Assembly: GCA_002105175.1 (NCBI GenBank)
Contig: MCGE01000013.1
Location: 930,001-994,000, forward strand
DNA length: 64,000 nt
Direction of reading: 5' to 3'
DNA from: Absidia repens
Taxonomy: Eukaryota; Mucoromycota; Mucoromycetes; Mucorales; Cunninghamellaceae
Part shown: in pieces, positions 36,986 to 48,002 of the stretch
How positions within the stretch are numbered: the stretch's first letter is position 1
Layout: each line of letters starts with the position of its first letter
Program-made: the position numbers and the translations under genes
Notes under the pieces: model-generated
Told to the model about the DNA's origin: nothing
What the model saw: the letters and a program-made list of their open reading frames with translations, nothing else
Database searches by the model: none

Positions 36986-38855
36986 CTGCACATATGATAC
37001 AAAACATGTGGAAATCTTTGCATAAAGCTTTTAAAATCATATATATGCGATCCAAAATCACTGTTCCGTTATCAAAAAACGTTTCTTCCCTATGTACCTT
37101 GGAAAAAAAAAAATAGATTACTGTCAAAAAAGGCAATTTTGATAATACCATGATATAGTGATGGTGGTGTCAAAATTCCGAGTGCCCATGATGATCATCA
37201 TTATTATGTACATGATATTTCAACTCGACCACCCAAATTTAATTGCTTGTGAGTAATGAATGAATGATAAAGTGGGTAAGATAACTGATTATCATACACC
37301 GATATATACACCTATTATTTGAAACATATTGTACTGTACCTTAACCCTTAAAGAATATATTAAATAGTAAGATATGTAATCATATGAAATTATTCAGGGC
37401 AGGCCAAAGGGGCAAGGGAGCAAATCAGAAATTTTCGTTTTCGGTGTTTGAATGTTAGGCACTGTTTGGTCAAAAATTATGGAAAATGTGAAATCAGTAT
37501 TCTATTTTCTTTCGATCTTTTTTTTTTTAAATCTAAGCGATCAATGACTTAACTCTAATGCATTTTATACCTTTATCATTTATTGCATTATCCAAATTAT
37601 TATCGATAGAATCAAAAAGGTAAAAATTTGATAAAAAAAAAAAATAAAATAAAAGACTTGAGCTTATTGAACTGGAAAATACAGATTCACTCTATTATTT
37701 GAAATAGCTGTCTATGGTATGTCCATAAAAGACTTGCCTAAACAAGACGGAATGATAGATGTGGCGAGCATTGTATGACCAACAATGTGTGCTCTCATAT
37801 GGTGCACCTGTGATTTATGGGAAACGAACTTGTTCTTCACTTGATATGTAACAACGAAAGCAACTCGACAAACATTACATTTTATTTTATCGGAACAGCT
37901 TATGAATGGAATATTATAGCTGCTTTAATATTAAATCAACATTATTGTCGAAAAATGACGGAAAATGTACCTGCAGACATGATCTACGGTGGATCAGCAA
38001 TGTAAATGGCTACATTATATACCATCCAATTCATGCATGTGATCTCTACGATATGACTATAATATGGGCGATGAATACCTTTTTTTAAGGAATTTTGCCT
38101 GGCTTATTTTGGTTTATTTTGAAGAAAATTGTCCCTTACTGTCTTATTATGGCTTCTGTCTACGAATGGTGCGAGCATAATAAATTGGGATGATTCTTTT
38201 ATTCTAGTCCGTCTGTGCGTTCCCCTCTCCCCCTTTTCTCCCCTTCCTTTGCTATTTAGTATGTATTTAGTATCTATTATTATTATTGTTAATATCTAGT
38301 CTAGTTTATTCTTTATTTGTATGACAATTTTTTGCTATTATTTAAATCCGTTTGCACCCAATAAATACTCTTTTTGTTTGAATGTACAATTTGACTTGCG
38401 ATTTGAATTACTGATCTCCTGTTATTGTTTATTTATTATATTTTTACTAAAGACACGTTAGTCTGGATTCCTGCTTTCTCTATAGAACGACTACAAAAGG
38501 GTTTCAACAACTCCCATGATTCTTTGATAGCGGGACAAGGGGGCTTGAACGGCATTACAGAATCGGAATTTGAAATCGTACATTTTGGTACTTTCGCTTT
38601 TTTATCCCTTTCGCCCCCCCTTTCTTTCCCTTTTTTATATTTTTGCCCTTTATTTTTCTTTTCTTCATTTTCTTCTTCTTTATTGTATACACATATTTGA
38701 TATACCTTTTTCTCTTTTTCTTTAGCTACATCATATACACATACGTACATACTTACATACCCCTACTCCTTCATTGATCACTTTATTTATTCTTCTCTCC
38801 CCTCCACCTTCTCCTCCTTACTCTCATCTGCCTTTTATTCTTCCTTTGTTGATAA

Positions 38856-39886
38856 ATGGCATCAACAACACTTCAGCGTAGAACACCTTCGCTTGGTGCT
38901 TTATCAACCATTACTCCCCCTCATTCGCAACACAGTACACCTTCTTTGGCTCCAACTACTTCAAGCAATACGCCTCCGCCAGGTACCTCCTTGTACCACA
39001 CATGTCGTCTTGTGCTTGACAAGCTGGCTTTTGTTCCTGGTATGTCCTGCTGGTTGGATATGGAAGAAGACAATCTTTCACCTTCACTTTCTCCAATCAA
39101 TACTTCATCTCCGCCTCTTATGCCTTTAAGCACAACTTCTCCGGCACTCACTGCTGCGTCTACTAGCACTGCCGACTCAGCTATTACGACAACCAGTTGT
39201 TCCACCAACAATTTCAACAGCGACCCATTATCAAAACTATGCTATCTTTGTCGACGTGGTACCCCCTTATTTACTTTATTCAATGCACTCAACACCAATC
39301 AACCTCTGAAAATGGATCCCAACCCAAAATTGAATCAAGTCAACAATTGCAAAGCCAACGTCTATCATTTTTTGGTGGCCTGTCGCAAACAACTCTTGTT
39401 TCCTGAAGAAGAACTATTTGCCGTATCTGATCTTTATGTTGATGATACAAATGGATTTGTCAAGGTAATAAACAACAATAAAAGAAAAAAAAAACACGGA
39501 AGGGGGATTTTTTTTCTCTCATGTGCGGTTAGCGGGTTGACGTACTCCACGGCGAGAAGGAAAAGAATGGGATTTGTGTACGGTGTACGGATTTTGAAAT
39601 GTTTTTGTGATACTTTGTATTAATGCAATCCCTTGTTTGTTTCTTATTTGTAGGTGGTAAATACTGTCCTGAAAATCCTTCAGTTGCTGGAAGACAAAGG
39701 AATCATTTCTTCTCAATGTGCAAGTCGAGATTCCTGTCCCATGGTCCCTCCCAAAGATATACGTGATCAGGTTGTCTTTGAACTTCTTTCAACGGAGCGC
39801 AAATACGTTCAAGATTTGGAAACACTGCAGGTTAGTAAAAAGAGAAAAACCGTTATTTATTTTTATTGGAACGAATTGAACTTAAC

Positions 39887-39925
<39 letters not shown>

Positions 39926-42208
39926 ATTATGTGTCAATGATATGCAGACTTATATGCGTGAATTGCAGCAGCAGCGAATTCTCAGTCAAGATACTGTGCA
40001 CTATCTTTTTGGCAACCTCAATGCTTTGGTGGATTTTCAACGTCGGTTTTTGATAGAAATGGAAAAGACAGCAGAAAACCAGCCTCAAGATCAACATTTT
40101 GGCCTCCTCTTCAGCCAAATGGAAGGAGCTTTCTCTGTGTATGAACCTTACTGCTCCAATTTCTACTCAGCGCAGGATCTGGTGGTACAAGAAGCGCCAA
40201 AATTGCAGAAACTCAACATCATGAATCCAACTCACCAACTGACATCTTTACTGATCAAGCCTATCCAACGTATTTGCAAGTATCCTCTTTTACTGAACGA
40301 ATTGATCAAAAGCACCAATAAGGAATGGTCCATCACTCTCTCTGAAATGGCTGATGGTCTGGACACGATGCGTCGGGTGGCTGACAAGGTGAATGAAACA
40401 CAGCGCAAACACGAAAACTTGCAAATGGTTGTGGAGCTCAAACGTCGTGTCGATGACTGGAAGGGAATCTCTATTGACAAGTGTGGTCAGCTATTACTTC
40501 AAGACAAAATGGTGGTATCGGCTTACGACAATGAAAGGGAAATGCATATCTTCTTTTTCGAAAATCGACTATTGCTCTGCAAGGAATGCAAAGACAACAA
40601 CAAAAATCGGAACACCATCACTATCAAAAAGCGACGTAGAGGGACTCTCGAACCCAAAGGCAAGATTGAAACAAGTATGATCACCTGTATTCACAATATC
40701 TCGAAGAATGGTAAGAAACTACAAAATGAGTCATTATTCATGTCCCCTCTCATTGTTGTCTAACCTCTCTACCTCCAACGTGCCTTTTTTGACATTTAGG
40801 CGAATGGGCTTTGATGATTGAATGGAAGGAACAAGACGTCGAAAAATTCATACTGAAATTCCGAAATGAAGAACAGTATAAGCTTTGGGAATCGACTCTG
40901 AATAAGCAAAAAGGATTCCAGTCAACACCGTCAATCTCATCATCCTCCAACAACCACGTTTCTGGTATCAACAGTACAATGCCGACATCACTTCCTTTAC
41001 CTCAACTCCTCAGCAGCAACGACAACTGGTCTTTCATCGATCCTGACGACGAAGAAGATGAAGTTGACTTTATTGAAGACGACGGGGACTACCATGGATC
41101 CGGCGCTCGATCTCGAAGCAACTCGTTCTCGGCCCACATTCTTAACACGTTTTCAACCAGACCGAAATCCAGTAGAAACAACAGCACCGATATGTCGGCA
41201 ATGAAATCATTGACAGTGAATGCAACCACTGGACGTCCAAACACGCCAGGACTCAATCTTCAGCCGTTACCGAGATCCAATCATGGAATTCCGATCCATC
41301 AACATGACGTCTCCCAGCAACCTTCTTCGGGGGATTACTTTTTTTATCCTTCCTCCCCTCCGCCATCAAACCCGTCATCGCCGACAAGCTCCTCACGCGT
41401 GTCACCAAACAACTCATCATCGGGTCGCTCGTTTAGGGATCACACGTCCTCATCCTCTCAACAATTGCATCATCATTATCTTCAACAGCAGCAACAACAT
41501 TACAGCACTAAAGGTCTTCCTATGCCCCGTGAACCGATGACGCCTGCTATGGATTACTTCACAATACCGACCATTGACAACTTTGATGCAGTAGTTGGTC
41601 GTCCTGGCCCCTCACTATCTGAAAGACACCAGTACCAGCAACACCAGCATCATAATAACCATCACCATCGAAAACAAATGCCTCCACCTACACGCTCCCG
41701 TGCTCAGAGCAGTCCCATCATTCAATCAAGCGAATCTCATATCCGACGAGACGGCGGTGGCATGACCAGATTTATGGATAAATCCGCAACATGGGAGCAG
41801 TATACACACCAACCAACAACGGCACCCTTACCGCGATTATCTGACAAGAAGAGCTCAGTCTCTTTACACTCACAGATGGACCATATACTTATATCATCAG
41901 TATCAACGACAGCAACAGCAACAGCAACTACCACGGCTCCTGTGTCTCCTGGTCAACTCAAGGTGAAAATGATATATAATGATGGTGCCTTCTCCCTTGT
42001 TATTCCTCAACACATTAGTTACATCGAACTCATGGAACGCGTTGAACAGAAACTTCATGCTATGATCGATCTTCGTCCTGGAACCAGCTTCCGATTGAAA
42101 TACCGTGATGAAGAAGGTGATTTTATAACCATGAGCTCGACCGAAGATGTCCAAATGGCTTTTGATGGTTACCAGCATTCGGGTGCCCGTCTTTATGTCT
42201 TCTTGTAG
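38856..42208 (+). CDS. cdc24: Cdc24-type guanine-nucleotide exchange factor for Cdc42/Rac
   Basis: Four exons (38856-39464, 39654-39830, 39948-40710, 40800-42208) give 985 residues. Domain order matches Cdc24/Scd1: an N-terminal calponin-like region (about 45-230, with LCYLCRRGTPLFTLFNALN and FLVACRKQLLFPEEELFAVSDL), a DH domain (about 240-425; VVFELLSTERKYVQDLETL and LLIKPIQRICKYPLLLNELI), a PH domain (about 440-580; KCGQLLLQDKMVV, MHIFFFENRLLLC, EEQYKLWESTL), a Ser/Pro/His/Gln-rich linker of about 300 residues, and a C-terminal PB1 domain (VKMIYNDGAFSLVI..FRLKYRDEEGDFITMSS). Cdc24 activates Cdc42 at polarity sites, and its PB1 domain binds a Bem1-type scaffold. Intron 2 carries a T run of about 37 nt. 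Long 5' pyrimidine tracts precede the start. Confidence 0.95.
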
Positions 42209-42921
42209 TTTAGTTTAGTTTAGTTTTTTTTCTGTAGTTTCCCCTTTCCTCTCATTTCATGTTTTCCTCTTTTTTATTCAACACACAATGATCCCTCCTC
42301 TATCCTTTACATCACCATTATGCCCTTCCGTTCACCCTTTTTATTTGTATTATTCACAGTTCCAATTGTATGCCGCAATATTATGTACCTTTATTCCCTT
42401 TCTCGCTCTATATATATATTTCTCCCCCCCCTGTACTTTCATTTATATCACCCCCCCTTCCTGTTTCCTTATCATACTCTCATTCACTTCACCCACGCCC
42501 AAATCCATTCCTTTGTAAATAGTTTGTTTTTACTCGTTCCCTTTTCTCTTTCCTCTCCTCTTGCTACTTTCGGATTCACTTCCCCCTTTTTTTCGTACCT
42601 TTTTATTTACAAAAATAAACAATATCTTTTTTTACACCTCTTTCTTTCTCTCGCTCAAAAATAAAATGCTGATGAAATGCTTTTTCATTTTAATTTCACC
42701 TGAATGGGTAAAAAAAAAAAATCATTTATGTTGGTGCACTTTTTAAAAAAATAATAATGAAATGTTGTGGATATCTGTCTATTTTTAGTTTTAGTTGCGA
42801 CTGAACATTCATGCAGAGCCGACACACAAGCATTCATTATATTCATTTTGGCAGATGACCAGACTCCGATGAAGAATAAATCTTCATATGGGATTTAAAC
42901 ATTCCAACACTTTGCAAAGAA

Positions 42922-42968
<47 letters not shown>

Positions 42969-43426
42969 GATCTATGGGGTGTCAGAGGGCTTCACTGCAA
43001 AATAAAAAATCATCATGTATATGCATGATAATACATGGTTGAAATGATGCATCAATCATGTATATATACAAGACAATACATGGTAGAATGATAGACCACG
43101 ACTAATGATATTCAATAAAAATCATCAAACATAGGCATACAATTGACACATATAGGTAAATATAAACGTTGTTTTATTTACAGGCAAAATATTGATAAAA
43201 GTAGATAATAAAATAACAGATGAGGGGATATATAATGTACTATGATTATTGTGAGAGAGAAAAAGAGATGGAGGGAGGTATACTATAAAACTAACGGAAA
43301 CAACAGAGGCAATGGTATGAGGAGTTAATGGAACCGTGGTGATTTTCTTGTGGAAGTGACTATAAATAAATAAATAAATAAAAGTTAAAATTTTAAAATA
43401 ACAACCCCTAAAGAAGACCCTTTTAC
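42209..43426. other. Convergent spacer with long poly-A run
   Basis: Holds the 3' end of the Cdc24-like gene (AATAAA about 42613) and of the small minus-strand gene (reverse-strand AATAAA near 43170). A 45-nt uninterrupted A run spans 42923-42967. Loosely repeated ATACATGGT(A/T)GAA..GATG units lie at about 43030-43095. Confidence 0.7.
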
Positions 43427-43615
43427 TTACGTTGTTTCCTTTTCTTGGAAGGCGAAGGGGGGAGAAGAATCAGACATATCGAAAATGTCACCAAGAGATG
43501 ACTGTGTTGACGGCGTTGATGTAACTTCTTCCTGTTGTGATTCTGCTGCTGTTACTGTTGCTGCCGTTGTTGCTTCTCGAATGATGTTACTGTTACTGCT
43601 ACCGCTATCCGCCAT
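43427..43615 (-). CDS. Small acidic Ser/Thr-rich protein, possibly two exons
   Basis: ATG at 43615 in good context (CAAAATGGCGG) opens a 62-residue frame, MADSGSSNSNIIREATTAAT to QEKETT. A near-consensus donor (GTAAGTAA) begins after base 43431, five bases before the stop. Splicing to an acceptor next to 43346 (CACAAG) would add KSPRFH and stop at 43325. Splicing to the nearer TATAG (about 43362) leaves an AT-rich frame of about 75 codons that looks non-coding. The SSLGDIFDMSDSSPPFAF segment could be a short interaction motif. No family recognised. Confidence 0.5.
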   Translation of the reverse strand: MADSGSSNSNIIREATTAATVTAAESQQEEVTSTPSTQSSLGDIFDMSDSSPPFAFQEKETT

Positions 43616-44120
43616 TTTGCTGTTATAGTTGTAGTTGTAGTTGTAGTTGTAAGACTAGAAGTTCCAAGTTTCCATGTGATGTGGCTATTCCATCTAGCTT
43701 CCTGTTGACCTCATCATTACTTCTGATCAGTCTGGAGGTATTTTGTTCGATGGTAGTAATAGGTCTAGAATTCTTTTGGTTGCTGAAGTTCTGTTTGGAT
43801 CTGACATCTTACTAAAAGAAATATAATATAAAAAAGACAAACGTTAGTAATTACTGCGTGCAATTTTCTTTTTGGAGTTTTTGTTGTTTATAGTATAAAG
43901 ATAGATATAGATTAAGAATTGTAAGTATGAAAAATAAAGTTTATTGAAGATAGCAGAAATTGTAAAGCTAGATGTTGAAGGTTTTTTTTATAAATGATTT
44001 AAATAGAAAAGAAAGGAAGAAAGGGCGACTTCATTTTTTTTTTATATATATATCCGTGTCAGCGGTGATTGAATTTGCCTTCCTGGAACCTTTTTCTTTT
44101 TTACTGATTATTGGCTCAAG
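43616..44120. other. Divergent spacer between two small genes
   Basis: The two small genes start at opposite ends. A short TAGTTG repeat lies next to the minus-strand start (43627-43650) and a TATATA tract at about 44043. No other feature was seen. Confidence 0.55.
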
Positions 44121-44426
44121 ATGTCACACGTTATGCAATGTTCTTGGTGTCATTCCTGGATTACTGTCGCTGAATATGAAAGGCATTTACCTGAATGTCT
44201 TTACCCACGCTCTCTAAGCTTCACGACCTTGTCCTACGAAAGTCAACAAGATGTGACACAACCAGGAACCGAAGCCAGCTCAACCCTCTTCCATGTCAGC
44301 GATGACTTTGATACTCAATCATTATCTGGATCCCTTGATGTCCAACTGTCTGTAGGTAGTGGAGCTTCTGATGATAGAACATTGAAGAAATTGAACGGCA
44401 AGAAACGACCCCGGAGCCTACGATAA
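44121..44426 (+). CDS. Small zinc-finger-like protein (CxxC..HxxxC)
   Basis: A 101-residue frame starts MSHVMQCSWCHSWITVAEYE. The first 30 residues contain C-x2-C-x12-H-x3-C (CSWC ... RHLPEC), the spacing of a single C2HC zinc knuckle. The remainder is acidic and Ser-rich, with a basic Lys/Arg end (LKKLNGKKRPRSLR) that could act as a nuclear signal. AATAAA follows about 65 bp after the stop. No introns are needed. It matches no family I can name. The spacing resembles single-finger ubiquitin- or nucleic-acid-binding modules, but that is inference. Confidence 0.6.
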   Translation: MSHVMQCSWCHSWITVAEYERHLPECLYPRSLSFTTLSYESQQDVTQPGTEASSTLFHVSDDFDTQSLSGSLDVQLSVGSGASDDRTLKKLNGKKRPRSLR

Positions 44427-46077
44427 ATGACTAGCAATGTCATCAAGCGAATGTGTCCTTATCCCAAGCTGATCATTTTCTGACTTCCTCAATAAAACAT
44501 TAGCTGACAATATATGACTAGAAAGGTGAGTAAAAAAGAACACAACTACATCTACATACGCGAATTTCCCTTTCTCACTTACATACCTTCTCCCCTTTCT
44601 ATTTTACTACTATAAAAATGACTAGCTCGATCGATGCCGGAGCGAATGGAAATTGAGAAACATGGTTGACTTACGTGAACAACAGACAAACGTGGCACGT
44701 AGACTATTTTGATCGAGTCACTGGATTGGATTGCCAATTTGGCCTGACTGCCTTAGCTCTAGATGGTTATCTACTTTACGTGGCCATGCTATTGATTCGG
44801 ATTAGAATGGAATGAACAATGTAAGAAAGAGGGAAATTAACTATACAAATAGCTCAACTGATTAACATATGTTGGTATTGTTATGTTTTGTGTAATTTGC
44901 GGATGACAGCACATAATGGTGGTGGTGGTGGTTGAAATCGCTTGCGATGATCTTTATCTTCCTATCCTCCCTCCCTCGCTCAACAAGCACATGGGATCCT
45001 GCTTCTAGTGCAAGGTCATCAAAAATGATATGGTAATATGCATTATCAAGTGACTTCTCTCCCCATACCCCTCTCCCTTCTTTTACTGTATATCGAGCTA
45101 TCATGGCGACGATTTTTTTTTCTTTTACTTTCTCTATTGAACTTTGATTTGCCCTGATCACTTCCTTTTCTGGATGATGTCTTATCTGAATGATGTTATT
45201 ATCGTTGGGTATCAATGACTTATTGGATGGAAGATCCTTTTCTTGGATGGCCTACATGCTACTTGTAGTGATTTTGATGACGAATTAAAACGAGCACATC
45301 TTCCTTTTTATGGATCGGAGTCTCTACAAGGGATCAAAATTATGCAACGTCAAGTAATGTTGCGAATCGATCAAGGCTAGTTTATAGATGAATGTTTGCG
45401 TGTATTATTACTTATTACTTATTAGTTAGTATTACTTTTTTTATGAAATTTTATTGAATAAAATTGTTTATTTCACACATATCATATATTGTCTCCATGT
45501 TGTCAAACGTATATATTTACTCGAGTGTACCAAATTTGGGGGGCAGATGATTACTACCAAAAAAAAAGACAACCAACAACAACAACAGAATGTGCAAAGC
45601 ATCAATGGGGAAAAAAACAAATGATAGGTATCAACTTATGGCAAAAGAAAATGACTGTGCATCCAAAGATAGTTGGTCGGTTTGATTCTCTATCCCACAA
45701 CGCATGACATGAAAAATAAATTTAATCGGGCATTGAAATGCCGAGTATGAGGAAAGAAGAAAAAAGGAGTCGAAATAACGATAGGAAGTTTTCACACGAA
45801 GAAAAAATAGGAGAGAGCAATCCTTGTTCGAGGAGAAACAAAAGGGTTAGCACACGCCCATTTAATCTGTATAAAGAAAGATACCAGGGACTATTTTTTT
45901 TTTTGTTCAATTCTTTCAAAAAAAAACCCAAAAAAAAACGTGGTTAGACTGTCCTGCATTATTTTTGTCTGGGTCTGAAATTCGCAGACATCGCATTCAA
46001 GAACCCTTTTTACAGTTCCCTCCTTTTCTTTTTTTTTTTTCTTTCACTTTACTTCTTTCACTATTATTTCACACATA
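44427..46077. other. Spacer with possible decayed coding sequence
   Basis: Plus-strand stretches near 44664-44815 and 45235-45380 read as protein-like sequence in frames broken by stops and shifts (see findings). A 117-codon minus-strand frame at 45215-44862 ends in a poly-His run. The last 400 bp, with homopurine and pyrimidine tracts, serve as upstream region of the PKA regulator. Confidence 0.5.
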
Positions 46078-47460
46078 ATGGATTACACTAATGAAGAATT
46101 TTCGATTCTATTACAAGAGCTGACCAACAGTGTGCGTCAAACCAACCCTCAAGATATACTTCAGTTCTGTGCGAACTTCTTCTTCTCAAAGTTATCTCAG
46201 GATCGTGCAAATCAATACTTTGATCAGTATCAACGTAAGCTTGGACAATATATTCATATTTTTTATGTTACTGACTAGCATTTTGCCAAATTCATGTTTA
46301 GATCCTATGGCAGTGGATTCCGAAGCAGCACCTCATCCTTCAACCGTTCAGCATTCATCATTTCCTATTCCACCTCTACAAGACTCCTACAGCGGCGAAG
46401 ACGATGACGATGACGATGATGAAGAAGACGACAGCATATACGATGAACAACAGGATATATTCCAAGATGACCTTCCTGATTTTTCTTCTTACGGCAGCAA
46501 CTTTAACCGTTTGCAACGACGAACTTCTGTCAGTGCGGAATCCATGAGCCCATCGACTCGAGAGCATCGTTTTGTCAAAACCGTCCATCTCAAGTCACTC
46601 GAACAACAAGGCCGTATTCAAGCTGCGATTCAGACCAATTTTTTATTCAGGCACCTGGACGAAATGCAACACCATGATGTGATCAATGCCATGACCGAAA
46701 AGCACGTCGGACCCAATGAGACTGTCATCCAACAAGGTGGAGTGGGCGATTACTTTTATATTGTGGAATCTGGTCATCTCGATTGCTATATAGACGAACA
46801 ACAAATCACGACTTATCAGGCAGGTGGAAGTTTTGGGGAATTGGCGTTGATGTATAATAGTCCTCGGGCAGCAACCATTGTGGCCACCACGGAATGTGTC
46901 TTGTGGGCTCTGGATCGTGTCATGTTTCGAGGCATCTTGATGGAACACACCAGTGCCAAACGCCGTATGTATGAATCCTTTTTAACCGACGTGCCCATCT
47001 TGGCGTCATTGGACGCATATGAACGTTACAAGATTGCCGATGCCCTGGAATCTGTTGGCTTTGATGATGGACAAACTGTGATTGAACAAGGTGCAGTAGG
47101 GAACAATTTTTACCTGATCGAATCTGGGGTAGCGGTGTTTTATAAGACAGATGCCAACGGGGAGCAAAAAGAAATAAACCGACTGACAAAAGGTGCTTAC
47201 TTTGGTGGTAAGTGATTATGTATTTGCAAGTGGACTCTTTGATCGGTTAACTAATGGCTGGTTTGTTTTTATTATCGATATGTATAGAACTGGCTTTACT
47301 GAATGATAGTCCACGAGCAGCGACGGTGATTGCATCGGGTCGACTTCGATGTGCTACTTTGGGCAAAAAAGGATTCAACCGGTTATTGGGTCCTGTCTTG
47401 GAAATTTTGAAACGCTCGTCGGTGAACTATGTCAAGGTTATGCAAAGTACTACTGAATAA
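46078..47460 (+). CDS. pkaR: cAMP-dependent protein kinase regulatory subunit
   Basis: Three exons (46078-46234, 46302-47207, 47288-47460) give 411 residues. The N-terminal 45 residues form the dimerisation/docking helix pair ([33 protein letters not shown]). A highly acidic stretch (about 86-96) precedes the inhibitory site RRTSV (125-129), which has Ser at the phospho-acceptor position like type II and Bcy1 subunits. Two cyclic-nucleotide-binding domains follow with phosphate-binding cassettes [18 protein letters not shown] and [18 protein letters not shown]. Both cassettes keep the Glu and Arg that contact cAMP. The protein holds the PKA catalytic subunit inactive until cAMP binds. Poly(A) signal TAATAAAG near 47605. 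Confidence 0.97.
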
Positions 47461-48002
47461 CTGTTAGATTACCTCCCTCTTCTCTGCCCTTCATCTTAAT
47501 CTTATTTTCATCATTTATCATATATTATTTACCTTAGTTGTTATTTATATTTCATCTTTTATCATCATTCTTTTATTTATTTATATTATCCTTCTATTTT
47601 TTTCTAATAAAGTCATACCTAATCTTCAACATATCCTGTCTTTGTACTAGTTAAATGAAGTCGAATGCCTTTATTAGAGACTGTGTTACTACCACTACAT
47701 TATACTCCGAGAGACAAGTGGCTATTCTTAGGTGATCGATTGCTGGCTTACACATCTTTGGGCAATGTATAGATCAACAAATCGGTGTTTTCGCCGTTTG
47801 AATGTTGGAATGGGCGAAAAATAATAATAATAGTCCAGATCTCCTTTTTTTTTTTTTTTTTTTTCTTCCTCTCGTTTTCCTTCTTTTCTATTGTTATATT
47901 CCTTTTTCTTTTTCAAGCAAAAATACATTATTTCCTCTTGCTTTTCTTTTTTATTTGTTAACTTCCCATTTTGACTTGTATCCAACACGTTGGCGACTTT
48001 AG
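47461..48002. other. Spacer between PKA regulator and RRM/PUF gene
   Basis: 3' region of the PKA gene, then a T run (about 47846-47864) and AT-rich sequence ahead of the start at 48003. No gene was seen. Confidence 0.65.

Larger units (their letters stand above)
33497..38855. other. Gene-poor spacer upstream of the Cdc24-like gene
   Basis: About 5.4 kb. It contains a pair of direct repeats (34439-34528), possible decayed coding sequence (34602-34895), repeat copy D (35053-35290, with weaker similarity to about 35560), a 27-nt A run (36959-36985), a palindromic segment near 36584-36599, and a long pyrimidine-rich stretch (38580-38840) leading to the Cdc24-like ATG. No intact gene is supported. 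Open frames of 60-104 codons show no family signal. Confidence 0.65.

Noticed and set aside
44862..45215. 117-codon minus-strand frame with poly-His
   Set aside because: The His run is antisense of a GGT/GTG tract. The frame overlaps better protein-like segments on the other strand, and neither is convincing enough to annotate.
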